From contig JAJYCW010000006.1 in the NCBI GenBank assembly GCA_021777995.1, forward strand, positions 1-64,000: a stretch of 64,000 bases of DNA. The letters are read 5' to 3'. The DNA comes from a bacterium. GTDB lineage: Bacteria; Armatimonadota; Chthonomonadetes; Chthonomonadales; Chthonomonadaceae. Positions within the stretch are counted from its first letter, which is position 1. Every line of letters begins with the position of its first letter. Made by a program: the position numbers and the translations under genes. Shown here in pieces: positions 48,545 to 58,930 of the stretch. The notes under the pieces were generated by a model that was not told where the DNA came from, ran no database searches, and saw only the letters and a list, made by a program, of their open reading frames with translations.

Positions 48545-51190
48545 CTAACCTTGCGGTTGTGATTCATCAATACCGTTAAGCACACGCAAAAGTCGCTCAC
48601 GCGCGATCCGCTCGGGTACGTCGCGCAAGCCTCTCACGTAAAAAACGGCCCTTACAGCGCCCTGCCAGGTGCTGCTTCGTGCACTAACAACATCCCAGCC
48701 CAAACGGGCAATTGCTGCCGAGGGCCAATAGAGGGCTCCCTGTTCATCAGGCCCTGATGTTTCAATGACAGTGTGGGCCTCGGAAATGTCGTTACGAATG
48801 TTAAGCAGTTCTACTGGTTTAGGCGGCCGTTCTACGGGAGCTTGCAGCTGCGTACCCGGCGACAGTGCATCAAGCAGTTTTACGCGAATCTCCTTCTGCT
48901 TTCCCAGCAGTAACTGGCGTCCCCGGTGTTCTATCCACACCACGTCGAGCGCTATGCGGTCGGTCTCGCTGACTCGCGTGGCAACCTGTGCTCCGTGAAC
49001 GACGACACCTGCATGGTAGAGAACGCCTGCTATGCGGCTAAGCAGACCAGGGCTGTCTGGCGCCACCACAGTAAGCTCTGTGTAAGCAGCGCGAGGCTCG
49101 TCCTGAAAATCGGCTATTATCTCGCCTTGTCTCACACGATCAACGAAGCCAATGTGAACGGCAATTCTGTTAGGAGGCTGATTGAGCAAGTAGCCTGCCG
49201 GCATTGCGGCTATATGCTCGCTTACGGCATCTGCTGGAAGGTTTTGCAGGGTGAGATCACGATGCAGCCGCCGTTGGGCACGCATTAGGGTCTTATCTTC
49301 CATCTCACTGCTCTCCGGCTTGTAGAGCATCGCCCCTGCTCTTAACCACAGCTCGCGAAGGAACTTACCCTTTACAGAAGTCCATACCCCATTGCCAACC
49401 GCACGCGTATCGGCATAGGTTAAGAGATACAGCATGTTTAGCCTATCTTCGTCATTCACCACCTTGCAGAAATCGTTGATTGTACTGTCCAGATTCAAGT
49501 CACGCAGACGAGACGTCTCAGCCATTAGCAGGTGCTGTTTTACGAGAAATGCGGTGTCTTCGCACGCAGCAGAGTCCCAGCCCAGCCTTTGGGCGATGGT
49601 TCGTGCAAGGATCTCGCCACTTTCTGCATGGGGCACCTCCGGATTTGCTTTGCCGCAGTCGTGCACCAGCGCTGCCAGCATCAGGCGCTCGGGATGAGGC
49701 AGTTCCTCAAGCACCTGCCGAAATTCCACTGCCTCTTCGCCATCCGCAGTTGTCCAGGTGAGAATAGACTCCAGGTTGCGCACCACAAAGAGAGTATGCT
49801 GACCAACGGTAAAATCGTGCGCGGGGTCATACGGAATAAGATTCATAAGTCCGCGGAATTCTGGTACGTACCATTCTAATATTGAGAGGTCAGCCATTCG
49901 CTGAAGCGTGGGATACACCCTGCCTAAATTGCTAAGTATGCGCGTGAAACATTGTGCGGCAGTTATGTCATCGTGTGTGCATGCACCCTGCCCGACCAGA
50001 TCTATCGCAAGGTTCTCTAGCGAACGGCTAAAATCCAAACCGTACTTTTGGGCAAGTTCACACGCCCATAACAACCAGGTAGGATCGTCGCTTGTGAGTG
50101 AATCGTTTGCGGGTACCAGCTTCTTGCGCCTGCAATCTAGTCCAACACCCACAATCAACCTGCAGTTTTCGATGTGCTCCATCGTTTGACGAGTCACACG
50201 GCGTACGAGTTTCAGGTGGGCATACAAGTCAGCCATCAACCGCTCAATCGGCGGGGAATGATCATCTGCTACGTAGCCTAGAAGCTCGGCAACCTCTTCT
50301 TGCCTTGTTACAACCAACTGATCGCGCTCTGCCGATGCAGATGCATGGAGACAGTTGCGAACCTGCAGTATTCTCTCTTTGGCGATACCTAGTCCAGTGC
50401 AAGTTTCAGAGCTGAGCTCCATCTCACGCGAGATTGCCTCCCATGCTCGGTCACCACGCACTCTGGCAGCACTGAGGTGTTGACGCGCCTGAATGAGCCA
50501 CACCATTGTCTGTATATCGCGCAGGCCACCCGGTCCCTCTTTTAGGTTGGGTTCCACCTGAAGCGGAGTATCGCCCCACTTCTTCAGTATCGATCGCCGC
50601 TCATCCAGTTTGCTAAAAATGAAATCAGTTGCGTTAAACCCCGTCCAGTAGGCATCCTCAAACTGTATAAACAGGCGTTCGCTGCCAGTTATAAACCTTG
50701 CATCCAGTAAGCCACAAGCTGTTTGGTGATCCAGGCTGGTGCAATCCTCAAATAGTCGGTATGCATAGCCAACTTCCAATCCGCATCGCGTGTTACCAAC
50801 ATCCATGAGGAGTGCGAAAAGATCGCGAATGACCTTGTCTGTTCTGGTGTCACCATCGCGTTGCGGTATAAACGTGATATCTATATCTGAGTAGGGACTG
50901 AGTTCGCGCCTACCGTACCCGCCTGTAGCGGCAAGGGCGATCGGCAATGTAGTGGGATCGACCTCATGTTTGGCGCAAGCGATATGAAACAGTCTTCGAA
51001 TAACCCTGTCCATAAGATCAGAAAATGCATGTGCCATTGCGAAGCCGCCGGCAGGTAGCCCAGCGGGGTGAAGGATGCGCTGAATGAGAGACTCGCGCTC
51101 TGTTTGCAGGTAACCGGCAACTTCGTCCGTATTCACCATGGCATCCAGCCTGATATCAGCGTCGGGATGCCGACGTGCTGCAAATGTCAT
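48545..51190 (-). CDS. glnD: Bifunctional uridylyltransferase/uridylyl-removing enzyme GlnD
   Basis: GlnD modifies PII proteins according to glutamine level. The 881-aa protein has the nucleotidyltransferase motif GGYGRRELSPYSDIDITF (near residue 90), a GlnD helical region with EGPGGLRDIQTMVWL, an HD domain (FTVGQHTLFVVRNLE; LVHDCGKANPEVPHA) and two ACT domains at the C-terminus (VVAPDSPGLLSRIAGVLY; VIETSGPDEQGALY). The second ACT domain deviates from the usual glutamine-site pattern. The start ATG 51190 with AGGGA upstream was preferred over a TTG at 51229. No glnB or glnK lies nearby. Confidence 0.93.
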   Translation of the reverse strand: MTFAARRHPDADIRLDAMVNTDEVAGYLQTERESLIQRILHPAGLPAGGFAMAHAFSDLMDRVIRRLFHIACAKHEVDPTTLPIALAATGGYGRRELSPYSDIDITFIPQRDGDTRTDKVIRDLFALLMDVGNTRCGLEVGYAYRLFEDCTSLDHQTACGLLDARFITGSERLFIQFEDAYWTGFNATDFIFSKLDERRSILKKWGDTPLQVEPNLKEGPGGLRDIQTMVWLIQARQHLSAARVRGDRAWEAISREMELSSETCTGLGIAKERILQVRNCLHASASAERDQLVVTRQEEVAELLGYVADDHSPPIERLMADLYAHLKLVRRVTRQTMEHIENCRLIVGVGLDCRRKKLVPANDSLTSDDPTWLLWACELAQKYGLDFSRSLENLAIDLVGQGACTHDDITAAQCFTRILSNLGRVYPTLQRMADLSILEWYVPEFRGLMNLIPYDPAHDFTVGQHTLFVVRNLESILTWTTADGEEAVEFRQVLEELPHPERLMLAALVHDCGKANPEVPHAESGEILARTIAQRLGWDSAACEDTAFLVKQHLLMAETSRLRDLNLDSTINDFCKVVNDEDRLNMLYLLTYADTRAVGNGVWTSVKGKFLRELWLRAGAMLYKPESSEMEDKTLMRAQRRLHRDLTLQNLPADAVSEHIAAMPAGYLLNQPPNRIAVHIGFVDRVRQGEIIADFQDEPRAAYTELTVVAPDSPGLLSRIAGVLYHAGVVVHGAQVATRVSETDRIALDVVWIEHRGRQLLLGKQKEIRVKLLDALSPGTQLQAPVERPPKPVELLNIRNDISEAHTVIETSGPDEQGALYWPSAAIARLGWDVVSARSSTWQGAVRAVFYVRGLRDVPERIARERLLRVLNGIDESQPQG

Positions 51191-51270
51191 GGGTATCCCT
51201 GCTAAATCTCTACCTTTTCTCGTGCCCAACTAAATTTCCCCGCATAATGGTTTAGACTGACTCGCTGTAC

Positions 51271-51603
51271 TTACGATTCCTCCACCACTTCTACCCTTAT
51301 ACCTATGGTCCGTATAATCCCAGCTACACGTTCGCACTCTGGACGGTCACCATGATGAACCACAGATTTCCCAAGGTGGTGTACCTCCCAGGTCTCTATT
51401 TCAGCCTCAGCAATGGAACACTTCGTAGCCGTAATTAGAATGCGTATCACCTGGTCGACTGTATTGAAATCGTTGTCGTAAACTACAACAATCCAGTGGC
51501 TCCGGCTGTCAACGGTACTGTCATCTGCTGCCAGATCCTGCTGGGGTAGTTCTACACCGGCGGACGAAACAATAACTAGTACAGTGGCTGATAAAGATTG
51601 CAT
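51271..51603 (-). CDS. clpS: ATP-dependent Clp protease adaptor ClpS
   Basis: ClpS delivers N-degron substrates to ClpAP. The 110-aa protein has the core VVVYDNDFNTVDQVIRIL, the helix SIAEAEIETWEVHHLGKSVVHHG and the end AGIIRTIGIRVEVVEE, with the normal ClpS length. The first ~35 residues are an extension without homology. The ATG at 51603 is preferred; a TTG five codons up is open. No clpA gene is adjacent. Confidence 0.88.
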   Translation of the reverse strand: MQSLSATVLVIVSSAGVELPQQDLAADDSTVDSRSHWIVVVYDNDFNTVDQVIRILITATKCSIAEAEIETWEVHHLGKSVVHHGDRPECERVAGIIRTIGIRVEVVEES

Positions 51604-51649
51604 AAGGATCCGAACCAAACTGATTTCACGGTGGTGTTAGTATAATACC

Positions 51650-54244
51650 TTACCCGGGTACGCCTCGGGATTTCAGCAGGGCAACATGTGATCCATCCTC
51701 GTCTCGCGTAATCTCAATTCTCGTTGCAAAGGATTCTTTGATTTCGTCAACATGGGTGATTACCACCACCTTTGCAAACTGGTTCTCGATGGCCCGAAGC
51801 ATTTCAACCACTCGCTGCCGACCAGATCCATCCTGAGAACCAAACCCCTCATCAATAAAAATTGTATGCAGCGGCACCCCGGCAACACTCGCCAGGAGCT
51901 TTGAGAGCGCCAGCCTGAGAGCAAAGTTTACGCGAAACGCCTCGCCTCCGCTGAATAGTTCGTAAGGCCGACAGCCAGCACCATCGTTTACCAGAATCTC
52001 AAGTACCGCCCCCTCCCTAATGGATGTTCTGGCGGCCTTTTCCAGCAGCAGCTCAATCGAGAGCTTTCCTGCTGAGAGCGCTGCAAGCAAGGAATTAGTG
52101 AGGTGTTGTAACCTGGGAATCAGATCCGAAAGAATAGTATGAGGGATTCCCTCTGGACCAAAAACCTCGGTAAGCGTTGTGTTTAGCGCGAGTTGCTCTG
52201 ATGATGCGGCTATCTCCTGTTTTAATCTAGCGGCTTCCATGGCCGCCTGTTCGACCGACATAAACTCAAGCTCAAGAGCTGCTAATCTCTTCTGGCGGTC
52301 CTGAAGCTCCATTTGCGCGGCATCCACCTCACGTTGGCACTGTTCTACCGCAAGGCTCACGTCTGCGGAGTTATCAGGCACGCCCAGATTAGCAAGTTCA
52401 CTCTCAAAAGCAGAAATTCTATTGCCAAGCTCCTGGAGCTGCGTGCGCTTCCTTTGCACCTCCGCAGAAAGCTCCACTATTTGCTTTGCAGCCTGCGAGA
52501 ATCGCTGGTAGCGATCACGAGCGGGCTCAAGCTGAGTAATCTGCCCCTGTACATCCTGTAGTTGTGCTGCCAGTATACACAGTCGTTGATGCTCGCCTTC
52601 TAGCTGGCGCACTTTTATTCTGAGCGCGGGTCCAAAGTCACCGGATTTGTGACGAGCTTTAAGATTTGTCAATCTTGCCATGCTGGCATCGTACGGAGCT
52701 GCCTGGGTTCGTAAGTCCTCGCGCTCTCGTTGCCGTTCCTCCAATGCGCCTCGTATTCTGGAGGCCTCCTCGGCAGCCTGAGCTGCCATTGTCACACCCG
52801 AAGCAAGACTGCGCTTTTCCTGCGACAGCCTCGCTCCTCGCGTGCGCAACTTCTCCAGCTCAGCGGCCATCTCAGCCCGCTGCCGGTTTTGCCTCTCCAC
52901 AAGTAGCTGCAGTTGTGAAGTGTCTAGTGACGTCTCACATTCTGAACAGCGATGCTGCCGCATAACAGCCGCCATCAAAGCCTCATAATCGGCAAGCTGC
53001 TTCTTCAAAATATCGTGACGCCCTCGCTCCTGCTCAAACTGCTGCTCAACCTGATCAAACTGCGATTTAAGCAGCCCGAGTTCACCAGCACGCTCTTCAG
53101 CGGGCCTAAGTTCCATGGTCAGATGTGCTATTCTCGCGTCAATTTCTACGATCCTGGCAGCTTCCTTTTTGTAAGCCTCCACATCGACTTCTGCCAGGCG
53201 TATTTCTGCAAGCAGCTTGTCCTCTTCCTGTTGCAGGCGCCCGCGGACCTCGTTTAATTCGTTCTCACACCGAGCCTGGTCCGCTAGCGCAGGCGTGAGC
53301 GTGTCCCGCTGAACAACGAGCTGCTGAAGAAGAAAATAGTCGCGCTCCACAGCCTCCCGCGCGTTTACAACATCCTGTGTTTGCCGCAGTTCGTCCTCGC
53401 GTTCTGTCAACTCCCTGGTTAATTCTTTGTACTGGTCGGAACTGGTATGAAGCTGTTCAATGAGGCTTAGCCGGTGCAAAAGTACCTGGCTACTGCTAAC
53501 CGCCTCGGCATGAAGCCTTGCAAGGCGCTCTTCACATACGGCATGCGCACGTGCGGCCTCCATCACCGCGAGTTCAGCAGCTTGTTTTGCCGCTGCAATC
53601 CGAGGTAGCGCTACGCTATTTGTATCGACTTTGCGTAGCAATGCGTCCAACTTGGCAATGTCCTTACGACACCGACGAGCCTCGTCTGCCGCGGCCGCAG
53701 AGAGTTTTTCGTAGACATCCAAACCCAAAGCTTCACTTAAGAGTGCTCGCCTTTTGGCTGGCGAATTACGGGATAGCATATCCCAGCGGCCCTGCAAGAG
53801 GTAGGCACTCTGCACAAACACCTCAAAGCTTATGCCAACAATTCTGTCAATCCTCTTCTGAAAACTTCCCTGTAATGCACCGAGCTTCTTCCAGGTACCG
53901 TCGGCCTGCAACGTTGACAGTGCGACCGTTAGTGAAGGTTTGCGGGACGTTCCACCTCGCTTAAGGCGCTTGATAATGCGGTATCGCGCGTGGTCAACCT
54001 CAAACTCAAGGCGCACAGCCATCTCTTCCGCGCCTGTTCGAATTAATGCCTCATCGCTTGTTACTGCGTAACCAGAAACTCTTGTTCTTCCCCAAATGGC
54101 CCACGTAATTGCATCTAGCAGTGCACTTTTCCCATTTCCATTATCGCCGGACAGGCAGGCAATGTGAAATTCCTGAAATGACAAAACTTCTGGTCGTTCG
54201 CCGTAGCTCATGAAGTTCTTAAGTGTAAGCTCCACAGGAATCAC
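51650..54244 (-). CDS. sbcC: Exonuclease subunit SbcC (Rad50-like ATPase)
   Basis: SbcC is the SMC-like ATPase of the SbcCD nuclease, which opens hairpins and processes DNA ends. The 864-aa protein has Walker A SGDNGNGKSALLDAI near residue 31, a long coiled coil with a zinc hook CSECET (near 436), the ABC signature LFSGGEAFRVNFALRLALSK and Walker B IFIDEGFGSQD. It overlaps sbcD by four bases, so the two are made together. It is full length. Confidence 0.95.
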   Translation of the reverse strand: MIPVELTLKNFMSYGERPEVLSFQEFHIACLSGDNGNGKSALLDAITWAIWGRTRVSGYAVTSDEALIRTGAEEMAVRLEFEVDHARYRIIKRLKRGGTSRKPSLTVALSTLQADGTWKKLGALQGSFQKRIDRIVGISFEVFVQSAYLLQGRWDMLSRNSPAKRRALLSEALGLDVYEKLSAAAADEARRCRKDIAKLDALLRKVDTNSVALPRIAAAKQAAELAVMEAARAHAVCEERLARLHAEAVSSSQVLLHRLSLIEQLHTSSDQYKELTRELTEREDELRQTQDVVNAREAVERDYFLLQQLVVQRDTLTPALADQARCENELNEVRGRLQQEEDKLLAEIRLAEVDVEAYKKEAARIVEIDARIAHLTMELRPAEERAGELGLLKSQFDQVEQQFEQERGRHDILKKQLADYEALMAAVMRQHRCSECETSLDTSQLQLLVERQNRQRAEMAAELEKLRTRGARLSQEKRSLASGVTMAAQAAEEASRIRGALEERQREREDLRTQAAPYDASMARLTNLKARHKSGDFGPALRIKVRQLEGEHQRLCILAAQLQDVQGQITQLEPARDRYQRFSQAAKQIVELSAEVQRKRTQLQELGNRISAFESELANLGVPDNSADVSLAVEQCQREVDAAQMELQDRQKRLAALELEFMSVEQAAMEAARLKQEIAASSEQLALNTTLTEVFGPEGIPHTILSDLIPRLQHLTNSLLAALSAGKLSIELLLEKAARTSIREGAVLEILVNDGAGCRPYELFSGGEAFRVNFALRLALSKLLASVAGVPLHTIFIDEGFGSQDGSGRQRVVEMLRAIENQFAKVVVITHVDEIKESFATRIEITRDEDGSHVALLKSRGVPG

Positions 54245-55491
54245 TGCGTCATTTCCTTCTCGTCTGGTTCAGCCATTACCTGCTGTAGCAGTGGTTCCGC
54301 AGTCTGCAACAGTACCTGCTTACGGCTGCGCAAGTCCGGTCGACTAAGATAGCTCTCTAACTGAGCCCGCACATCAGATGGCTTAATCGTAACCATGTCT
54401 GTAGTAGTTTCTGGGGTGAGCGACTGATAGACGATGGAGATGTCCTGGGCCGAAGCGAGCGCCGATCGAACCCTCGCCTCATCTACGACACCTCGTCGTC
54501 CGTGTTCACATGCAAGAATAAGCCGCACGATTACACCATTCCAGTCACGCGTTACCAGTTCATCCAGAACTGCCTTAGTAGGGTTGTCGCCAACTGCTTT
54601 AATCTCAAGCTGGCACATGGGGCGGCAGACGTCCACATCAACAAATCTGTGAATAGCTCTGCCTCTGCTTACCTCGGCAAGCACAAAGCCGCGCGACTCT
54701 CCTGCTTCTGCAATGTCAATTCGATCCACGCTTCCGCAGTACACCACTGGTGGCGCACTTCCGAGCGAAAGCACCTGATACCTGTGTAGATGTCCAAGAG
54801 CGACGTAGTCCCACGGGCCCTGTTGCAACTCGTTAACTGTTAACGTAGGTTCAAGATAGTGCGTTGACGAGCCATGTTGCCAGGGAGATAGCGTTGCACC
54901 CTCCACGAGCAAATGGCCTACGAGCACTACCGGACACTCCTTAGGATCCCCAACTTCAACGGCGAGGTTCCCGAGAGCCTTCCGATAGAGCGCAGCCGCT
55001 GCGTGCTGACGCTGCCGGATCGTGCCAACATCATCGGCATGCGCCAAAGAGCTAGACATATAAGGTAAAGCAGCAACCTTGAGCGGGCCACGTGGACATT
55101 GCAAAGTGTACACTGCCGGAGCATCGGCCACGGTAACGCCTGGAACTCGCAGGGCCCTGTAAATATCGACGCTAGCCGCTCGCCCCCTAGCCGTTGGCAT
55201 ATCATGATTGCCTGTTACCAGCACAATCGGAACTCCAGCTTCGAGGAGAGGCCGCAAAGCGTCGGCAAATTCACGTTGCTCTGTGGGGCGCGGAGCCTGC
55301 AAATGAAAGGCATCCCCTGCAAACAGGGCGTAGTCTATTCCTGCCTGCAGCGCTAGTTCCACGGCTCGCCCCAAAGACCTGCGGAAGTCGAGTAGTCGGG
55401 AGTGAATACCCGTGGCAATGTCCAATTTGCCGTAATTCTCAACGCCAAAGTGTGTATCCGCAAAATGCATGATACGCAACGGGTCACTCAT
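54241..55491 (-). CDS. sbcD: Exonuclease subunit SbcD (Mre11-like)
   Basis: SbcD is the metallophosphoesterase nuclease of the SbcCD complex. The 416-aa protein starts at the ATG at 55491 with AAAGG upstream; a longer TTG frame exists. Phosphoesterase motifs are HFADTHFG, FAGDAFH, VTGNHD, VLVGHLLV and ALGHLHRYQ, all in order within the first 260 residues. The C-terminal ~150 residues form the SbcC-binding cap region. It is the first gene of sbcD-sbcC. Confidence 0.95.
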   Translation of the reverse strand: MSDPLRIMHFADTHFGVENYGKLDIATGIHSRLLDFRRSLGRAVELALQAGIDYALFAGDAFHLQAPRPTEQREFADALRPLLEAGVPIVLVTGNHDMPTARGRAASVDIYRALRVPGVTVADAPAVYTLQCPRGPLKVAALPYMSSSLAHADDVGTIRQRQHAAAALYRKALGNLAVEVGDPKECPVVLVGHLLVEGATLSPWQHGSSTHYLEPTLTVNELQQGPWDYVALGHLHRYQVLSLGSAPPVVYCGSVDRIDIAEAGESRGFVLAEVSRGRAIHRFVDVDVCRPMCQLEIKAVGDNPTKAVLDELVTRDWNGVIVRLILACEHGRRGVVDEARVRSALASAQDISIVYQSLTPETTTDMVTIKPSDVRAQLESYLSRPDLRSRKQVLLQTAEPLLQQVMAEPDEKEMTQ

Positions 55492-55839
55492 TCTAAATCG
55501 CCTTTTTATAGCAGCGGTACTCGCTAATCGCACATACAGGCCGGGTTAAATCTGGCAAAGTGGTCCATGCACATATGTCCCAATGAAATAATACTCTGCC
55601 TCGGCAAGGTTTATCGTAAAGATCTCTAAAGTGCGTGTGTCCCTCACGTGCCTGAGCAGCCTCCACGATATCTGACTCATTCCACCCCGTAAATTTGCCT
55701 GAAGATGCCCTGAAGTTCGGCCGATAATGAGTAGGGATAAAAGGTGTCGCAGAACATCGACATCCATTAGGTAACTCGTTAGCCGGTGCAGTTCTCCCGC
55801 TTTAAGCCGGCGCATAGTGCAAAAGTAGAGGAAGAACTC
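55492..55839 (+). promoter_or_regulatory. Divergent region before fliM with a FliA-type -10 octamer
   Basis: About 350 bases separate sbcD and fliM. The octamer GCCGATAA, identical to the sigma-28 (FliA) -10 consensus, occurs at 55720-55727, about 110 bases before the fliM start. The usual TAAA -35 is not found at the usual distance, and about two chance copies of the octamer are expected in the window on both strands together. A minus-strand frame at 55546-55815 has no homology. Confidence 0.3.
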
Positions 55840-56937
55840 GTGGCAGAAATACTCTCCCAGGTCGAGATAGAGGCGCTGTTGGCTTCCCTAAGCGGCGACG
55901 GTGGTGAATCACCTGGTGCAGCCCCAGAGCCCGTTAGAAGCAGCTCATCTACGGCGACGGCTGGCGCTGCGGCTCCGCCGGCCCCGACGTCCGCCCGACG
56001 CGACAACAAAACCCCGATCGCCTATGAGATTTACGATTTCAGGCGGCCTGACAAATTCGCAAAAGACCAGCTGCGCACGCTGCAGATGCTGCATGAAACC
56101 TTTGCACGTCTATTCGCTTCCTCACTATCCGCCTACCTTAGGGTACCCGTTCATGTCGATCTGGTTAGCGTGGAGCAAGTCCCCTATGACGAGTACATTC
56201 GATCTCTTACAAGCAGCATAATCAATATCTTTAGTATGGCTCCTCTCGCAGGCCAGGCACTTCTAGAAGTAGAGTTTAACGTTATCCTCTCTATGATAGA
56301 CCGCCTGCTTGGTGGACCAGGCAGTATGGTGAAAAACACCAGTGTACTCACAGACATTGAAAAAGCACTCACTGAGTCGATTATTAATCGAGCACTCAAA
56401 GATTTCCATACCGCCTGGGAGGGCATTGCCCAGTTTACAACCAAGCGGGAGTCCATGGAGACACAGGCACAGTTCGTACAGATAGTGCCCCCCAATGACG
56501 TGGTCGTGTCCATTCTCTTTGAAATCAAGGTGGGCGACCTTCGTGGGGCAATGTCTATCTGCATACCATATCTGCTTCTAAAACCCATTACGACCAAGCT
56601 TAGCGCGCAACGCTGGTTCTCTAGCAGCATTAAGAAAAACACAGGTAAACATGCCGGAGTTCTGGCAAAGCGGCTGGAGCGAACATCCATTGAGCTATCT
56701 GTAAAATTGGGCAGCACCATGCTCGCAGTGACCGACCTGCTTAATATGAAAGTTGGCGATGTAGTAAGACTAAACCGTGAGCAGCACGAGGATGTAGAAG
56801 TAATGGTAGACAACCGAACCAAGTTCCGGGGTAAGCCCGGTATTCGGGGCAAAAAACTGGCCATTTACATAAGCCGTCGAAGCAACGACACAGACAACGG
56901 TGCCGCTCCTGGCACAAGACACCGCCGTACCGCGTAA
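55840..56937 (+). CDS. fliM: Flagellar motor switch protein FliM
   Basis: FliM is the CheY-P-binding ring protein of the flagellar switch. The GTG start at 55840 (GAGG upstream) gives the canonical N-terminus [17 protein letters not shown], the CheY-binding peptide. A Pro/Ala/Ser-rich linker follows and then the core: [48 protein letters not shown], and the C-terminal SpoA domain. The length of 365 aa is normal. It begins the fliM-fliY-fliO-fliP run. Confidence 0.95.
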   Translation: MAEILSQVEIEALLASLSGDGGESPGAAPEPVRSSSSTATAGAAAPPAPTSARRDNKTPIAYEIYDFRRPDKFAKDQLRTLQMLHETFARLFASSLSAYLRVPVHVDLVSVEQVPYDEYIRSLTSSIINIFSMAPLAGQALLEVEFNVILSMIDRLLGGPGSMVKNTSVLTDIEKALTESIINRALKDFHTAWEGIAQFTTKRESMETQAQFVQIVPPNDVVVSILFEIKVGDLRGAMSICIPYLLLKPITTKLSAQRWFSSSIKKNTGKHAGVLAKRLERTSIELSVKLGSTMLAVTDLLNMKVGDVVRLNREQHEDVEVMVDNRTKFRGKPGIRGKKLAIYISRRSNDTDNGAAPGTRHRRTA

Positions 56938-56962
56938 ACGATTTACCATTCTGGAGGATTTC

Positions 56963-57949
56963 ATGCCGGATATTACACCTGTTGAACTTGAGGGCATTCA
57001 GTCGCAAATCGCTGAATATTGCCCCGGGCTCGCACTGGCATTCGCCGAGCAGCTAAACCACGAAACAATACTAGAGTCTCCGGTGGTACGCGAGGTACCT
57101 ATTCAGGAGCTACTTGCCCGAGATGACTCGGTACTTTGCTCTCAGTTTCACTTTAACAACCTGCTTACAAGCGAGAGCCTATTTGTCGTCTCAGAAGAGA
57201 CCGCCGCATTGATGCTGGACCTTGTGAAAGGGAACAGCGGAGCAAATCCACCTGCTCAGGTAGCCGATGACCAGATACCTGCCCTAGAAACCGCAATGAC
57301 TGGTGTCGCGCGGGGGTTAGGAACAGTCATTGGTAACCAGGTTGGCGAAACGCTAGACCTTGAAACCTGCAACAGCCATTTAGGTACCTTAAGCCTTCCG
57401 CCAGTTTTCGCCATGAGCGGCTCCGCGGTGGAGATAACGTTTTCCTTCACAATTAACGACCTTTCGGACACCCAGCTCACGCTTTTTATGACTCCAGACA
57501 TGGCACGCGTTCTCGCGCCGGCGGAGAGTCAGCAATCCTCAGGTGATCAGCTTCTTGACCAGGATGAGCTAGCTGCAATGCTTGGCGATCTCACGTCAGG
57601 GCTCGATGCACCGGCTCCCGGTTTACAACCAACAGCTGCCGCACCCACAGGTGCAACACCTGCGCCGGATCTTGGTATGCCACGCGGTCTCGACATGATA
57701 CTAGACATCCCTCTTGATGTAACCGTAGAACTCGGTCGCGTCAGGATGCTCATCAAGGACGTTCTAGAACTCTCATCCGGTTCGATAGTTGAACTAGATC
57801 GAGTGGCAGGAGAGCCAGTAGATCTGCTCGTTAACGGCCGTCTGATTGCCAAGGGCGAAGTCGTCGTTATTGAAGACAACTTTGGTATTAGAGTCACCGA
57901 GATTATTAGTCCCGTTGAGAGAGTTGCCGGCTTAGGCCGGGGAAGGTAG
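56963..57949 (+). CDS. fliY: Flagellar switch protein FliN/FliY (CheC-like + SpoA)
   Basis: The 328-aa product fits the FliY form: an N-terminal CheC-like domain (about residues 5-205) that in relatives dephosphorylates CheY-P, and a C-terminal SpoA/FliN domain (about 245-325; [47 protein letters not shown]). The start ATG at 56963 has GGAGG eight bases upstream. It lies 25 bases after fliM. Whether the CheC-like part keeps the phosphatase residues was not resolved. Confidence 0.92.
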   Translation: MPDITPVELEGIQSQIAEYCPGLALAFAEQLNHETILESPVVREVPIQELLARDDSVLCSQFHFNNLLTSESLFVVSEETAALMLDLVKGNSGANPPAQVADDQIPALETAMTGVARGLGTVIGNQVGETLDLETCNSHLGTLSLPPVFAMSGSAVEITFSFTINDLSDTQLTLFMTPDMARVLAPAESQQSSGDQLLDQDELAAMLGDLTSGLDAPAPGLQPTAAAPTGATPAPDLGMPRGLDMILDIPLDVTVELGRVRMLIKDVLELSSGSIVELDRVAGEPVDLLVNGRLIAKGEVVVIEDNFGIRVTEIISPVERVAGLGRGR

Positions 57950-57955
57950 GTTACC

Positions 57956-58930
57956 ATGGTCGCCAGAAGAATGACAGTTGCTGCCGCTACACTTAGCGTC
58001 ATCTGCCTGATGGGTACGGGCGCAAACGCGCAGAACATTACTACAGCCAGTCATGAAGCCCATTCAATACCGGCGGCTATCTCAACCGCTCGAGGTCAGT
58101 CATGGCGGGCTAGATGGCGGCAGCGCTGGATTTATCGATGGCGGATGCGCACCGAACGTTCCTTCCGGCATAACCTGCACAACGTTGGCGGTCATTCTCC
58201 TCAGTCGGTGTTTCTGGCGCACGGCAAGTCGCAAAACACAGCCGTCACCGCTGGAGCGATCAAATCTCCAACCATTGCAGCGATGAACACATCGAACCCG
58301 ATAGCGCTCACCAGGCAAGATACCAACGCAGCTAACGACAAGCCAATTTCAAGCCCAATGCGAACAGTTGGACAGGGCGTGTCTATGCTGGTTTACCTCT
58401 TACCAGTGCTATTTGTGATTGTGGGTGCTCTGCAGATTATCAAGCGTCTTCAGCAGAAACTTACTGGTAGCAGCGCTGCAAATCTGTCTTTGCAAACCTT
58501 GCCTAAACCCAGTGCCACCAGCCGACAATCAGGCAGTACGGTAGCGGCGATTGCACGGTCCATGGTTTCTAAAAAACAGCCGGTAAACGCTAACAGCTGT
58601 AATATCCGCCTGGTAGAGAGTACCCCCCTGGGCAACAGTTGCCTTGCACTAGTGGAAGTTCGAGGTAAGTTGCTGCTACTAGGTGTAAGTGGCTCGAGTG
58701 TGGCTCTCATTACCGAATTTCAGGAACAGGGGCACGAGAACGACAGCGATTTTCGAGCGCTAATGCGTGCTGCGGCAATGGACCTTGACGGTGTAGATTT
58801 CGCTGCGGCCGAGCTTCCATCCAGTGCGATCATGGGTGATCTCGGGGAAGCTGTGGCAGCCGCAGGCACCGCAGTGACGCGCTCAATGCAGCGGCTGCGT
58901 ACCGTCGCCGAGGTGGAAGGGGCACTGTGA
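57956..58930 (+). CDS. fliO: FliO-like flagellar biosynthesis protein
   Basis: This 324-aa protein has a signal sequence (residues 1-23), an unusually long, basic, Ser/Thr-rich extracytoplasmic segment (about 25-140), one membrane helix (about 141-165; MLVYLLPVLFVIVGALQII) and a C-terminal FliO-type cytoplasmic domain (RLVESTPLGNSCLALVEVRGKLLLLGVS). FliO chaperones FliP assembly. It is larger than typical FliO proteins (about 100-220 aa). Its stop overlaps the fliP start (GTGA). The call relies on position and the C-terminal block. Confidence 0.8.
   Translation: MVARRMTVAAATLSVICLMGTGANAQNITTASHEAHSIPAAISTARGQSWRARWRQRWIYRWRMRTERSFRHNLHNVGGHSPQSVFLAHGKSQNTAVTAGAIKSPTIAAMNTSNPIALTRQDTNAANDKPISSPMRTVGQGVSMLVYLLPVLFVIVGALQIIKRLQQKLTGSSAANLSLQTLPKPSATSRQSGSTVAAIARSMVSKKQPVNANSCNIRLVESTPLGNSCLALVEVRGKLLLLGVSGSSVALITEFQEQGHENDSDFRALMRAAAMDLDGVDFAAAELPSSAIMGDLGEAVAAAGTAVTRSMQRLRTVAEVEGAL

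Noticed and set aside
55546-55815. 89-codon minus-strand frame between sbcD and fliM
   Set aside because: No ribosome-binding site or homology and it extends toward the fliM 5' end.
56184-56864. Long antisense frame inside fliM
   Set aside because: Ser/Arg-rich shadow of a well-supported gene.
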